Positions 1 to 10,000 of a stretch of DNA of 64,000 nucleotides are shown here, piece by piece. Made by a program: the position numbers and the translations under genes. Location of the stretch: NCBI GenBank assembly GCA_017516865.1, contig JAFXAU010000003.1, positions 229,612 to 293,611 of the forward strand, read 5' to 3'. Source of the stretch: Bacteroidales bacterium (lineage in GTDB: Bacteria; Bacteroidota; Bacteroidia; Bacteroidales; UBA1715). Position 1 is the first letter of the stretch. Every line of letters starts with the position of its first letter. The notes beneath the pieces are model-generated. The model saw only the letters and a list, made by a program, of their open reading frames with translations, made no database searches and was not told the origin of the DNA.

Positions 1-1032
1 GTGAAACAGATTTCGAACCACATCACGAAAAAGGTCGCCGACCGTTTGCAAGACATTTTCAAAAACAACCGTGAGGAATTTGAGAAAAAATGGGACGATT
101 TGAAATTGTTCATCACATACGGCATGTTGAGCGAAGAGAAGTTCTACGACAGAGCAAAGGACTTCGCACTATTCAAAAACGTTGACGGTAAGTTCTTTAC
201 ATACGAAGAATACAAGACGTTGATAAAAGACAATCAGACCGACAAGAACGGAACACTGATTTATTTGTACGCCAACGACCCTGAAAAACAATACAGCTAC
301 ATTCAAAAAGCCAAGAACAAGGGCTACGACGTGTTGTTGATGGACGGTCATCTGGATTCTCACCTGATTAGCCAGTTGGAACAAAAATTCGAAAAAGTTT
401 CGTTCACCCGTGTCGATGCCGACATTATTGAAAACTTGATCAAGAAAGAGGATTTGCAGGAATCAAAACTGACGAAAGAGGAAAAAGACGATTTGTCAGT
501 CGTATTCTCATCACAGGCATCGAAAGATTTTATGGTTCAGTTCGAAAATCTTTCTGCCGACGAAGCCCCGATAATTGTTACACAGTCGGAATATATGCGT
601 CGTATGAAGGATATGGCACAAATGAATCCGGGAATGAGTTTCTACAACCAAATTCCTGATTCCTACAATTTGATTGTGAACGCAAACCATCCGTTGATTA
701 CCAAAATCAATGCCGACAAGATTGCCGCCACAAAGGAAAATCTTGACAAAATCAACAACGACCTGAAACCGTTGAAAGACGAAAAGCAGAAACTCGAAGA
801 TGCGAAGAAAGGCAAGAAAGACGAGGAAATTCCAGCAGCCGACAAGGAACAGTTGGAATCTGTCAACAAGAAAATTGGCGAATTGGAAGACCAAAAGAAA
901 AATGCCTTGACTGAATACGGCAAATCGAACAAAACAGTAAAACAATTGATTGATTTGGCGCTGATTTCAAACAATATGCTGAAAGGCGAAGACCTTGAGG
1001 AATTTGTAAAGCGAAGCATTAGTTTGTTGTAA
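1..1032 (+). CDS. htpG: HtpG (Hsp90) chaperone, C-terminal half, cut by window edge
   Basis: This is the middle and C-terminal part of bacterial Hsp90, an ATP-dependent cytosolic dimeric chaperone. The reading frame is open at base 1, so the GTG there is not a real start. About 340 residues are present, roughly half of the usual bacteroidal HtpG, and the N-terminal GHKL ATPase domain lies upstream of the window. The stretch WDDLKLFITYGMLSEEKFYD and the motif SYIQKAKNKGYDVLLMDG belong to the Hsp90 middle domain. A lysine/glutamate-rich charged segment near residues 245-300 precedes the C-terminal dimerisation end. The next gene is a tRNA with its own promoter, so htpG probably ends its transcript here. 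Identity is firm; only the 5' end is missing. Confidence 0.95.
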   Translation: MKQISNHITKKVADRLQDIFKNNREEFEKKWDDLKLFITYGMLSEEKFYDRAKDFALFKNVDGKFFTYEEYKTLIKDNQTDKNGTLIYLYANDPEKQYSYIQKAKNKGYDVLLMDGHLDSHLISQLEQKFEKVSFTRVDADIIENLIKKEDLQESKLTKEEKDDLSVVFSSQASKDFMVQFENLSADEAPIIVTQSEYMRRMKDMAQMNPGMSFYNQIPDSYNLIVNANHPLITKINADKIAATKENLDKINNDLKPLKDEKQKLEDAKKGKKDEEIPAADKEQLESVNKKIGELEDQKKNALTEYGKSNKTVKQLIDLALISNNMLKGEDLEEFVKRSISLL

Positions 1033-1102
1033 CAAAAACAAGCCTGATTTTCAGTCATTTGGAAGTGCAAATATTTTTTTTCAAAAAAAAGGAGGCAAAG
1101 CC

Positions 1103-1132
1103 TTTGAGAGAAAGAAAGAATATGTATATTTG
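1103..1132 (+). promoter_or_regulatory. Bacteroidota-type promoter of tRNA-Asp
   Basis: TTTG at 1103-1106 and TATATTTG at 1125-1132 are 18 bp apart. They match the Bacteroidota primary-sigma pattern (TTTG at -33, TAnnTTTG at -7). The tRNA begins 14 nt downstream of the -7 element, which is the expected distance. Confidence 0.7.
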
Positions 1133-1146
1133 CACGTCCAAAAACT

Positions 1147-1220
1147 GGTGCGGTAGTTCAGCTGGTTAGAATATCGGCCTGTCACGCCGAGGGTCGCGGG
1201 TTCGAGTCCCGTCCGCACCG
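1147..1220 (+). tRNA. tRNA-Asp (GTC)
   Basis: A full cloverleaf can be drawn. The acceptor arm GGTGCGG (1147-1153) pairs with CCGCACC (1213-1219), and G1220 is the discriminator base. The anticodon GTC is at 1181-1183 and the T-loop reads GTTCGAGTC. The CCA tail is not encoded. A strong terminator follows directly. Confidence 0.97.
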
Positions 1221-1221
1221 C

Positions 1222-1249
1222 AAAAGCCTAACGAAAGTTGGGCTTTTTT
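1222..1249 (+). terminator. Intrinsic terminator after tRNA-Asp
   Basis: AGCCTAAC and GTTGGGCT pair across a GAAA loop (one G-U pair) and are followed by six T. The hairpin starts right behind the tRNA and separates it from the rhodanese gene. Confidence 0.8.
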
Positions 1250-1267
1250 ATTTAAACAAATAAGCCA

Positions 1268-1642
1268 ATGAAGAAGATTTTTTTCGCTTTCTGCATATTA
1301 TTTTCCATATCGGGATTTTCTCAGAAAACCATTTCAGCCGACGAGGCAAACGAATTAATCAAAACTAGCAAAAAAATTCAAATTGTTGACGTAAGAACTC
1401 CGCACGAATACGATAGTTCACACGTACAAAACGCCATCAACATTGATTACAGAAACCCCAGTTTTAGAGACAATATTCAAATTCTTGACAAAACCAAACC
1501 AGTCTTAGTATACTGCCGTTCCGGGAAACGCAGCCTCAATGCAATGAATATTATGATTGGGCTTGGTTTCAACGATGTTTACAACCTCAGAGGCGGCATA
1601 TTAGAATTTGCCCAAAAGCAACCTGAAAGAATAAAGAAATAA
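1268..1642 (+). CDS. Secreted single-domain rhodanese
   Basis: This is a 124-residue protein with a signal peptide (about residues 1-18, ending GFSQ) and one rhodanese domain. The domain begins near ISADEANELI, has the IVDVRTPHEYDSSHV motif at 38-53, and carries the catalytic Cys83 in the loop CRSGKR (83-88). Rhodaneses transfer sulfane sulfur. The signal peptide places this one in the periplasm, or at the outer membrane if further processed. The length is normal for the single-domain PspE-like type. It follows the terminator of tRNA-Asp and stands alone. The fold is certain, but the physiological sulfur donor and acceptor cannot be told. Confidence 0.9.
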   Translation: MKKIFFAFCILFSISGFSQKTISADEANELIKTSKKIQIVDVRTPHEYDSSHVQNAINIDYRNPSFRDNIQILDKTKPVLVYCRSGKRSLNAMNIMIGLGFNDVYNLRGGILEFAQKQPERIKK

Positions 1643-1748
1643 GGCATAGCCGCAAGGGCACATTTTTTAATGTCCACACCAATTCTTTGAAACTTTTTAA
1701 TCGACGAAGCGCTTTAATAGGCTTCGTCACCACGTTATAGTTTGGTGA

Positions 1749-1931
1749 CAAGACACCCCGACTCGCAAAATTAAAATCATCGTTCGCTATTTCGGCTTAT
1801 TAAACCATGAACCTGAAACAATGGAATCAATTGGCAAATCATTCAACGTAAGTCGCGAAGCAGTCCGTCAGGCAAAAGAACAAGCTTTGAAAAAAATTCG
1901 CAAACAAGTTACGTACACACAGGCTGCGTAA
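1749..1931 (+). pseudogene. Orphan sigma-70 region 4 fragment
   Basis: Downstream of a TGA, this frame reads a continuous piece that resembles region 4 of a primary-type sigma factor: IVRYFGLLNHEPETMESIGK followed by FNVSREAVRQAKEQALKKIR. The second part is the region 4.2 helix-turn-helix that binds the -35/-33 promoter element. No regions 1-3 are visible upstream; the preceding 100 bp are broken by stops. An ATG at 1821 would give a 36-residue peptide of little more than the helix-turn-helix. A perfect terminator hairpin follows, as after a real gene. I read it as the decayed 3' end of a sigma gene; a functional micro-protein is less likely. Confidence 0.5.
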
Positions 1932-1945
1932 ACGCTTCTTCACAA

Positions 1946-1984
1946 CGAAAAAGCACTTGCAAGAATTTGCAAGTGCTTTTTTCG
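1946..1984 (+). terminator. Strong bidirectional terminator hairpin
   Basis: AAAAAGCACTTGCAA (1948-1962) pairs perfectly with TTGCAAGTGCTTTTT (1967-1981) around a GAAT loop. A-tracts and T-tracts on the two sides allow termination in both directions. It lies between the sigma fragment and the oppositely oriented tRNA-Arg. Confidence 0.8.
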
Positions 1985-2058
1985 TGATTCGGTCGGGATT
2001 CGAACCCGAGACCCACAGCTTAGAAGGCTGTTGCTCTATCCAGCTGAGCTACCGAACC
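1985..2058 (-). tRNA. tRNA-Arg (TCT)
   Basis: On the minus strand the acceptor arm GGTTCGG (2058-2052) pairs with CCGAATC (1992-1986), with one G-U pair and discriminator A at 1985. The seven-base anticodon loop CTTCTAA gives anticodon TCT. The T-loop reads GTTCGAATC. CCA is not encoded. It lies directly downstream of proS on the same strand. Confidence 0.96.
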
Positions 2059-2122
2059 GACCTATTTTGGTGTGGCAAATATACTAATTAACCACAAATT
2101 CCCAAGTTTACACAAAACTTTT

Positions 2123-3595
2123 TTAGTATGCTATTGCAAACAAAGCTCGTTTGTGCGACGGTTTTCCCGAATAAATGCACGTTCCTTCCTCGTCTGGTGC
2201 ATCAAACGGAATGCAACGGACTGTCGCTTTTGTTTCTTCCTTGATTCGTTCTTCTGTCTCGGTTGTTCCGTCCCAGTGAGCCAAGATAAATCCGTCGCAA
2301 TTTTTTACTCGTTCCTTGAATTCTTCGTATGTATCTACTTTATATGTGTGTTCTTCACGGAATTTTTTCGCTTTCTCGAACATATTCTTTTGAATATCGT
2401 CCAAAAGTTTTTCTACATACTCATCAACGTTTTCAAACGGGAGTGTTTCCTTCGTCAACGTGTCGCGACGGGCAACTTCGATTGTTCCGTTTTCAAGATC
2501 ACGGGCACCCATGGCCAAACGAACCGGAACTCCTTGTAATTCATATTCGGCAAACTTCCACCCTGGTTTCTGAGTTTCGTCATCGTCATATTTCACCGTT
2601 ATGCCTCTCTTTTCCAATGCCTGCTTAATAAACGACGCTTTTTCTGAAATTGCAGCCAATTGCTCTGCCGATTTGTAGATAGGCACTATCACAACTTGTA
2701 TCGGAGCCAATTTTGGAGGAAGCACAAGACCGTTATCATCGGAATGTGTCATAATCAATGCTCCCATCAAACGAGTTGACACTCCCCACGACGTTGCCCA
2801 CACGTAATCAGACGTTCCGTCTTTCTTTGTAAACGTCACATCGAACGCTTTGGCGAAATTCTGTCCTAAGAAGTGCGATGTTCCTGATTGCAATGCTTTG
2901 CCGTCCTGCATCAATGCCTCTATAGTATACGTATCGAGTGCGCCGGCAAAACGTTCGTTTGCCGATTTCACACCCTTAATAACAGGGATTGCCAAGAAAT
3001 TTTCAGCAAAATCAGCATATACGTTAATCATTTTTTCCGCTTCTTCGCGGGCTTCTTCAGCCGTAGCGTGTGCCGTGTGACCTTCCTGCCACAAAAATTC
3101 TGCTGTACGCAAAAACAAACGAGTTCTCATTTCCCAACGCACCACATTTGCCCATTGGTTACACAAGATAGGCAAATCGCGATATGACTGAATCCACTTT
3201 TTATATGTATTCCAAATAATCGTCTCCGAAGTCGGACGGACAATCAATTCTTCTTCAAGTTTTGCATCATCGTCCACAACCACGCCTTTCCCGTCTGGAC
3301 TGTTTTTCAAACGGTAGTGCGTAACGACTGCACATTCTTTTGCAAAACCTTCTACGTGACTTGCTTCTTTACTAAAAAAAGATTTTGGTATGAAAAGTGG
3401 AAAGTATGCATTAACATGTCCTGTTGCTTTGAACATAGAATCAAGTTGGTGCTGCATTTTTTCCCAAATTGCATAACCATACGGTTTAATCACCATACAC
3501 CCACGAACCGCCGAAGTCTCTGCCAGATTGGCCTGCACGACAAGTTCATTGTACCACTGAGAATAATTTTCTTTTCTACTTGTAATTTTTGCCAT
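2123..3595 (-). CDS. proS: Prolyl-tRNA synthetase, archaeal/eukaryal-type (short form)
   Basis: This cytosolic enzyme charges tRNA-Pro with proline. The 490-residue length and the lack of an editing insertion between motifs 2 and 3 fit the ProS type 3 family common in Bacteroidota. Class II signatures are visible: RPTSE at about 120-124, motif 2 [16 protein letters not shown] at about 161-176, and motif 3 around [19 protein letters not shown]. The anticodon-binding domain follows ([12 protein letters not shown]) and the zinc-domain-like C-terminus ends in ALFAIAY. It starts at an ATG and is divergent from the lipoprotein gene at 3691. It shares its direction with tRNA-Arg 64 bp downstream. 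Confidence 0.96.
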   Translation of the reverse strand: MAKITSRKENYSQWYNELVVQANLAETSAVRGCMVIKPYGYAIWEKMQHQLDSMFKATGHVNAYFPLFIPKSFFSKEASHVEGFAKECAVVTHYRLKNSPDGKGVVVDDDAKLEEELIVRPTSETIIWNTYKKWIQSYRDLPILCNQWANVVRWEMRTRLFLRTAEFLWQEGHTAHATAEEAREEAEKMINVYADFAENFLAIPVIKGVKSANERFAGALDTYTIEALMQDGKALQSGTSHFLGQNFAKAFDVTFTKKDGTSDYVWATSWGVSTRLMGALIMTHSDDNGLVLPPKLAPIQVVIVPIYKSAEQLAAISEKASFIKQALEKRGITVKYDDDETQKPGWKFAEYELQGVPVRLAMGARDLENGTIEVARRDTLTKETLPFENVDEYVEKLLDDIQKNMFEKAKKFREEHTYKVDTYEEFKERVKNCDGFILAHWDGTTETEERIKEETKATVRCIPFDAPDEEGTCIYSGKPSHKRALFAIAY

Positions 3596-3690
3596 TTTTT
3601 GGAACAGTTTTTGCTTACTGAAAATAAATTGAAATTTTTTACAAAGGAAAAAAAATTATTGATACTTTTAACAAATCGGAGGATGTAACT

Positions 3691-4917
3691 ATGAAAAGAT
3701 TTTTATTACTATCGGTTTTAAGCATAATGATGTTCGCATCATGTGCCTCGTTGGTAACGTTCAACGCACGTTACACAGACGTAACAGAACCTGATGTCGT
3801 ATATGCAGCTCCAAGCAACGGAACTACGGCGGCACCAGAAACGACAGTCGAAAGTGACGAGTCGAGCATCGCAAATTCAGACGAATTTTACGAAGACGAC
3901 CACTACTATTCACGTCGTCTCATGTCTTCGTACGATCCGACTTGGGATGTTTCGTTCCGCATCTGGGGACCGTCGTGGTATCTCGGATATTATCCGTATA
4001 GTTATCGTTACTATTATTATAATGACTACTATTACTGGCATCCGTATCGTACATACTGGTATCATCCATATTGGTCATACCACCGTCCGTACTATCACTA
4101 CCATCATCCGTATTATTACAGTCATCATTACTATGACTATCATAGACCACATCATTCACACATGAAATTCTCCGGTCCTGAATATGGCAGACACGGAAGA
4201 AGCGTTGAGCCACGTTCTACCCCATCGACGAGAACGACAGGTACGAACATACATTCTTCTTCGACGACAAAATCAGCGTCTTCGAACTACGGACCGGCAA
4301 ATTCTAACCGTACATCTCCGTCGACAAGAACTTCGTCCAGCTCGTCAGTAAAAAGCTCAACATCGACAAGAACATCGGGCGGACCTGCAAATTCTACGAG
4401 AACTTCACCGTCGACACGCACAAGCAGTCCATCGGCAAGTTCAAGTTCGACACGCACAAGTACGAGCACGACGCAAAAGTCTACTTCGACTTCGACAAGA
4501 ACCTCTGCAGGACCGGCAAATTCTACAAGAACCGCCCCGTCAACACGTTCAAGCAGTTCTTCGTCTACAAGTTCGGGAACGACACGTACAACTCCTACGC
4601 AAAAGTCTACGGGTACAACGTATAACAGACAGACTCCGTCGTCATCGACAAGAACTTCGAGCTCAACACGCACAAGTTCATCGTCAAGCACGACGAAAAG
4701 CTACAGCAGCAAGCCAAGCAGCAGCTCGTCGTCAAGTTCAAGAAGTTACTCGTCATCAAGCAGTAGCAGACCGAGCAGCAGTTCGTCTTCACGTTCAAGT
4801 TACTCAGGCTCATCGCATTCGAGTTCGTCAAGATCGAGCTATTCAGGATCTTCTCGCTCAAGCAGTTCGAGCTCGTCACATTCAGGAAGTTCATCTTCTC
4901 ACTCATCAAGAAGATAG
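3691..4917 (+). CDS. Low-complexity lipoprotein with Tyr/His-rich and Ser/Thr/Arg-rich tracts
   Basis: A signal peptide with lipobox (FASC, Cys18) predicts a lipid-anchored envelope protein of 408 residues. Residues about 75-150 are dominated by Tyr, His, Trp and Pro (repeats such as HPYYYSHHYYDYH). The remainder is Ser/Thr/Arg repeats built on STRTS, ending in nearly pure serine runs. No enzymatic domain is present. GGAGG lies 9 bp before the start codon. The extended, hydroxyl-rich tail could be a cell-surface stalk and a target for O-glycosylation, but that is inference. Slippage within the repeats may change its length between strains. The function is unknown. Confidence 0.8.
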   Translation: MKRFLLLSVLSIMMFASCASLVTFNARYTDVTEPDVVYAAPSNGTTAAPETTVESDESSIANSDEFYEDDHYYSRRLMSSYDPTWDVSFRIWGPSWYLGYYPYSYRYYYYNDYYYWHPYRTYWYHPYWSYHRPYYHYHHPYYYSHHYYDYHRPHHSHMKFSGPEYGRHGRSVEPRSTPSTRTTGTNIHSSSTTKSASSNYGPANSNRTSPSTRTSSSSSVKSSTSTRTSGGPANSTRTSPSTRTSSPSASSSSTRTSTSTTQKSTSTSTRTSAGPANSTRTAPSTRSSSSSSTSSGTTRTTPTQKSTGTTYNRQTPSSSTRTSSSTRTSSSSSTTKSYSSKPSSSSSSSSRSYSSSSSSRPSSSSSSRSSYSGSSHSSSSRSSYSGSSRSSSSSSSHSGSSSSHSSRR

Positions 4918-4933
4918 TTAATTAAAAAGTTTT

Positions 4934-4941
4934 TATATTTG
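4934..4941 (+). promoter_or_regulatory. -7 element upstream of the outer-membrane barrel gene
   Basis: TATATTTG matches the Bacteroidota -7 consensus and lies 17 bp before the start codon of the following gene. A clear -33 TTTG is not visible because the site overlaps the end of the preceding gene. Confidence 0.5.
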
Positions 4942-4957
4942 CAAAAAAATAGTTGAT

Positions 4958-6412
4958 ATGAAAAAGATTAATCTAATCATCCTAAGTCTCATCGGAGCAA
5001 TGGCCGTGCATGCTCAAGATTATAATGATGCATTGCTTTACAGCCAGTCATTCAGTGAAGGTGACGCACGTTTTATGGCAATGGGCGGTGCATTGTCTGC
5101 GTTAGGTGGAAACATCGGTGCAATGAGTGTAAATCCGGCAAGTTCCGCAGTATTCAAGAAAAGCGTAATAGAGTTTTCTCCGACATACATATATACAAAA
5201 TCGGAAAACCACTATTTAGGCTACGACAAAGCATTTACCAGCTTGCTGAAAGTTCCAAGTTTCGGTTTGGTTGGCTATAAAGCATTGAAAGCCAACGACG
5301 TATTTATCTCAGGTTTGAGCTTCGGTTTCGCCCTAAACTCACAGAACCGTTATAGCGAAACAATCGACTATACGGGAATCAACAACAATTCTTCATTGAC
5401 CGACGATTTTGTTCGCATGGCTAATGCCAACAAATGGGACGACCAATACAACACTTTGGCATATAATTCCTACATAATAGATTATGCGAAAACGGTAGAT
5501 ACATATTTTTCTGATTTTATTGATAGTTTAGGAAACAAAAGTTACGGAGAATTTCAAGATTTCACAATTGAAAGAGACGGTGCAAAACGCGAGATTTTAT
5601 TCAACCTCGGCGTAGATTTCTCTGAATATGTATTTTTCGGTGCAAACTTATCATTCTCAAACTTTTACTATTCCGAAACAAAATTCTTGACAGAAAAAGA
5701 CAAAGCGGGAACAAAAGCTTTTTTGGATGAATTTACCTACTCCACCAAACGTGAAGTTGAAGGTACAGGTATCGGCGGTAAATTCGGTATCATAGCTCGT
5801 CCAATCGAATACATTCGTATCGGTGGTGCTATCCACACTCCTGTCATCAACAATATCAACGAGGATTGCGACTTTGTGATGAATGCATCATACGACCAAG
5901 CTATAAATACGGATGGTGACATTACTGCAAAAGATGCAAAATACACAACTTTCGACTACAAAGTTGGGCAACCGGCAAAATTTGTAGGGTCTTTGGGATT
6001 TGTGTACAAAAACGTTGTAAACATTGGTGTTGATTTGGAAACAATGAACTACGAAAACTGTGAGCTTCGCTCTGATTTACAGTCAATGACAGATCCAAAT
6101 AAGCAAATTACCGACGAACTTCAAAAAGTTACAAACTTGAAATGCGGTGGTGAATTCCGTTACGGACCATTCACATTCCGTGCCGGCTATGGAATGTACG
6201 GCAATCCATACAAAAACATCAAAGTTACACATAACACATATTCAGCAGGTTTAGGTTTGGCAACAAACACATTCTACTACGATATGGCATGGATGCGGTC
6301 TGTATCGGAACAATATAACACATTGTATACTAACCTTGCAGGAAAAGATGTAACTGCAAATTCAAAAATCAAGCGCGACTACATCATGTTCACGTTAGGT
6401 ATAAAATTCTAA
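4958..6412 (+). CDS. Outer-membrane transport barrel, OmpP1/FadL-like
   Basis: The 484-residue protein has a signal peptide (about 1-19, ending VHAQ). It then shows the pattern SEGDARFMAMGGALSALGGN with NPASSAVF, typical of bacteroidal OmpP1/FadL/TodX-type proteins (often annotated hemin-receptor-like). In this family the N-terminal plug contacts the substrate and about 14 strands form an outer-membrane pore for hydrophobic compounds. Alternating polar and aromatic strands run through the C-terminal two thirds and the last residue is Phe (GIKF), as expected for BAM-assembled barrels. The substrate cannot be deduced. The gene is monocistronic, with its own -7 element and a terminator about 100 bp downstream. 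Confidence 0.85.
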   Translation: MKKINLIILSLIGAMAVHAQDYNDALLYSQSFSEGDARFMAMGGALSALGGNIGAMSVNPASSAVFKKSVIEFSPTYIYTKSENHYLGYDKAFTSLLKVPSFGLVGYKALKANDVFISGLSFGFALNSQNRYSETIDYTGINNNSSLTDDFVRMANANKWDDQYNTLAYNSYIIDYAKTVDTYFSDFIDSLGNKSYGEFQDFTIERDGAKREILFNLGVDFSEYVFFGANLSFSNFYYSETKFLTEKDKAGTKAFLDEFTYSTKREVEGTGIGGKFGIIARPIEYIRIGGAIHTPVINNINEDCDFVMNASYDQAINTDGDITAKDAKYTTFDYKVGQPAKFVGSLGFVYKNVVNIGVDLETMNYENCELRSDLQSMTDPNKQITDELQKVTNLKCGGEFRYGPFTFRAGYGMYGNPYKNIKVTHNTYSAGLGLATNTFYYDMAWMRSVSEQYNTLYTNLAGKDVTANSKIKRDYIMFTLGIKF

Positions 6413-6508
6413 GAGAAGCTTAGAGTTATAGATATAAGTTATGGGTATAAATTAAAGCCTAAAGTCTTATATCTTTAATTCAAACTTGTTGAACATTGAT
6501 ATTTTTAT

Positions 6509-6551
6509 AAAAAGAACCGCCAGATTGGTGCATCAATCTGGCGGTTCTTTT
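6509..6551 (+). terminator. Intrinsic terminator after the barrel gene
   Basis: AAAGAACCGCCAGATTG pairs with CAATCTGGCGGTTCTTT across a six-base loop and is followed by a T-rich stretch. The long symmetric stem can work in both directions. Confidence 0.8.
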
Positions 6552-6696
6552 ATTCTCTAATGCTCACACATCTATATACTTTACTGTGTCGCCATGCCGA
6601 ACAACAAGAGGCAAAGAATCTGTTTATTTGTCCCAACAACCACATTTCCATTCCTGTCACTCCCTCACGGAAATATCATTAGAACAGAACCTCACC

Positions 6697-6775
6697 ATTG
6701 TCTGTTGTCCTCTATTCTCTCGCCTTTCAACTCTCAACTCTCGTCTCTCAACTCTCATCTCTCAACTCTCAACTA
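6697..6775 (-). repeat. Heptanucleotide tandem array 1
   Basis: On the minus strand the array is mostly GAGAGTT, GAGATGA, GAGAGTT, GAGAGAC units with strict 7-bp phasing, followed by GGACAAC/AGACAAT-type units at its far end. The units are degenerate but the phase is kept. Confidence 0.8.
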
Positions 6776-6837
6776 CCGAGATCCCTCTCTACGCTTCGCT
6801 CCGTTCGGGATGACGGCCGTATAGGGACGGAAGAAAA

Positions 6838-6876
6838 GGAGAATGCAGATGCGGCGTTGCCGCATCTGCATTCTCC
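6838..6876. repeat. Perfect 18-bp hairpin
   Basis: GGAGAATGCAGATGCGGC (6838-6855) is perfectly complementary to 6859-6876 with a GTT loop. There is no T-tract directly behind it on the plus strand (C-run instead), so it is more like a palindromic interspersed element than a simple terminator. Confidence 0.8.
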
Positions 6877-6965
6877 CCCCTTATGATATAACAACCGTCA
6901 TTCCGCAGCCGAGCAACGCGAGGCAAGGAATCTAACATACGCTTCGCTACCCAGTCGATCCCCCT

Positions 6966-7025
6966 CCGTAGTCTATTGTCCTTTCGTCTCTCAACTCTCG
7001 ACTTTCGTCTCTCAACTCTCAACTA
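6966..7025 (-). repeat. Heptanucleotide tandem array 2, abutting a stop codon
   Basis: Read on the minus strand it starts TAGTTGAGAG, where TAG is the stop codon of the T9SS protein gene. It continues in 7-bp units (GAGAGAC, GAAAGTC, GAGAGTT, GAGAGAC, GAAAGG) and ends with GACAATAGACTACGG-type units. Confidence 0.85.
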
Positions 7026-10000
7026 CTGTTTCACAAAATTCGTAGAAATCTTCTTCTTCCCCTGTTCTATCTGTAGCAGATATTTTCCGCTCGGCAGGTT
7101 TCGGCAATCCAAGGTAAGGGAATGGACGCCTGCAGGCACATTGGTCATTTCTTGCACCATGCGGACCTTTCCAGTATTGTCAACACACGATATGGTGACC
7201 GTACCCGCCTGACTGGTGCTGAACAACAAGGTTGTGGTCTTTTCAACGGGGTTCGGTGCCAAATGATACAGCGTGAAGTCTTTCGTATTGTCCTTGCAAT
7301 ACTGATTGCTGTAATAACTTGTATTCTGGCTCGACGACGAAATAGTTGCCGTAGCACACACGTAGTCTGGCAGTTCGTCGTTTTTGGCAACGGTTTTTGC
7401 AGGGAACACGTAGGTCAGCACGTCGTTGGGCTTCAACGCTCCATACCACGTCTCGCTCATCGTTGCAAAATCGGAACTCGAAAGTGCTATCTCCATTTCG
7501 GGAATCACATCGTTTCCCGTGTTAAGTATCTGAATACTATACTGAATCATACCTCTGTTTATGCGTGTGTTCACATCGGTTACCCGCAACTGCATATCCG
7601 ACAGCTGTACGGGAATCATTTTTATGACTGAATCCGAACAGCCGTGTTCCGACGAGGCACGCAATTTTGCATACGAATTTGTCTTGTCTTCGAATGTATA
7701 GGTAGGATTTTCGTCGTCAACCACCACCGACTGCTCGAACGTCCATTCGTAATCAGTCGCCCCGTCCGACAAGTTGGTGAACTCAACCTCCAACGGTGCC
7801 GCTCCATATTCGGGGTAATAACTAAAATCAACGGTTGGCGTCTCTTCTATCACGACAACGCCCTCGGCAGAATTTTTACAATTTTCCGCAGTCATTTCCG
7901 TCACCGAATAGGTATATTCGCCCGCTTCGGCAAATTCCACGACAGGGCGAACCTCATCCAAAGTTTTTCCGTTTATGTTCCACACGACCGATGCGACTGT
8001 TTCTTCGGAATATGCCTCGTCGTATAACTGCACGCCCGTTTTTTTACATCCGTATATCCGTTCGGGAACAACAGGATAGGGAATTGCCCCTGCCTGTATG
8101 GTATCGGTGACGACGTTCAAACAGCCGTTCAGCGTTTTCACATAAAGCCCCACGAAATGCGGCAAGGTGTCTTTCATCGGCCTAACCAACATGGTATTGT
8201 AGCGAAACTTCGTACTATCAAACACCCAGTATGCATCGGTACGGGCATTGAATGTCTCATATTGCGTACGGTCGATTATCAGGGCGGTATCGCCAAGACA
8301 CACCGCAGAATGTTCTATCTGCAATTTCGTGGAAGGAAACACCCGTATGTTTTCTTCGAACGTATCTTCGCAGCCCTTGTCCGTAACAACCTTGAGCGAC
8401 AAATGGTACTCCCCTACGGTATCGGAAAGGAAGCGGAACACGCTGTCGGCACTATGTTTGCCGATACCGTTCCATTCATAGGTGGCAATTGTTCCCGAAC
8501 TGACCGTCGAGATTGACGTGATGAGATTCTCGGTATATTGGCACGAACGTTTGGGAGAAAATTTCGCCACCGGCTTAGGGTCAATGGTGACGTATTCGGT
8601 AAGCGACGCAATACATCCTTCGTCATTTTCCACGAGAATTTCCACAGGCAATACGCCAGATTCGGAAAACACGTGTTGCTGAACCGCACCATCGAGCGTA
8701 TCGTGTTCAACCACCCAACGGGTGGCGACAATTTGGGTATTGTTGGTTGTAAATGAATTTGAAATAAGTTCAGTCTCATCGCCAAAGCAGCGATATTGAG
8801 TTACAATCTGCGGATGCGGAGCCACGCCGTTTACTTCAACCTGAATTTCGTCGGTTGCGGAACAGCCACCCTCGTCGGTTACCACAACGGAATAAGTTCC
8901 TGCATTTTCAATTGTGAGCGTTGCAGTGGTATCGCCCGTGTTCCACTTATATTGTTTTGCTTCCGAGGCACACGAAACTAACCCTATGCTGTTACCTTTG
9001 CACAACGTGGTATCGGCACCCAGACGAGCCGTCGTTGAAAAGTCATCAACGTCAATCGTCACCGTGTCCGAAACGATGGAATACCCTTGATTATCGGTGA
9101 TTTTCACCGCATATTTCCCCGCCTTGGTTATGGAAATTTCCTGCGTAGTCTCGCCCGAGCTCCACTCGTATGTATAGTCGCCACTCAGACCACAATCCCA
9201 CGTAACGGAACTGCCGTCGCAGATAGTCTGGTCGGGAATATAACGGATTGTTGGCATTGAAACCACCACGGTGTCGATATAATCGTAACCCCAATCGTCG
9301 GTTACGTACACCGCATACAATCCCGACTTTGTAACAGAAATAGACTGGGTATTTTCACCCGTATTCCACGAATACGTCTGGAAATACGACCGTTCTGGTA
9401 CGGTAAGCGTAATTGGTTTCAAACTATAATCCTGTTCAATTGTTCCACCCAACGAAAACTGCTCCCGCTCCGTTCCCGGAAAATACTTGCTCCGCAAATA
9501 ATTCTCCACCGATTGACGTTCGATATTTGAAAGGGGGCGGTCATAAAAAATCATTTCGGCTATGTCGCCGTTGAGATTTAATCCTGGATAAGGAGAAATA
9601 CCATCAGCGTCATTATACGTTCCAATATAAAAAGTATAGTTACTTACAACAGATTGGCTAATAGGAAGTTCTATCGTTTGCACATATCCATTTTGAAAAT
9701 AAAAAAGCTGTGGCTCAACAAGATTTACTCTTTCTGAATACAGAACAAACTCACCTATACAAGATGGTCCTATGGGCATATAATAATCTTTTCCTATATG
9801 AATAAAATATTCCGGACTATTCTCATACAATAAAGAATATCTATTGGGAGTACCTCCTCTTAATGATTTGGCATAAAATGTCCCATTCTTTCTATTTATC
9901 AAGCCAACACAAAACACAGTTTGTCCCACTTTGCCAACATTCAAGATATCTCCTCCATCTAAATAATCTGTTCCGTCAAATCTCAAAACTGCATGATTAT

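Larger units (their letters stand above)
6552..7022. repeat. Repeat-filled spacer: heptad arrays, ATCCCTCGCTACGC-type element, long hairpin
   Basis: No credible gene is present in these 470 bp. The spacer holds a heptad array at 6697-6775, fragments of an interspersed motif related to GAGATCCCTCGCTACGCTCG at 6778-6816 and (inverted, degenerate) 6893-6955, and a further weak copy near 6588-6620. A perfect 18-bp hairpin lies at 6838-6876 and a second heptad array at 6966-7025 reaches the stop codon of the next gene. Short frames here are the repeats read as protein. Confidence 0.75.

Noticed and set aside
4287..4909. Long minus-strand open frames opposite the serine-rich lipoprotein gene
   Set aside because: They are shadows of the low-complexity plus-strand gene and have no domain, promoter or plausible composition.
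6586..7022. Short overlapping reading frames (rich in Leu-Ser-Thr or Arg-Val-Glu) in the spacer
   Set aside because: They are translations of the heptad arrays in different frames; the 7-bp unit avoids stops in several frames.
7122..8785. Several plus-strand and alternative-frame open frames inside the T9SS protein gene
   Set aside because: The minus-strand gene has a signal peptide, Ig/PKD repeats and a sorting domain; the others are shadows with no such features.
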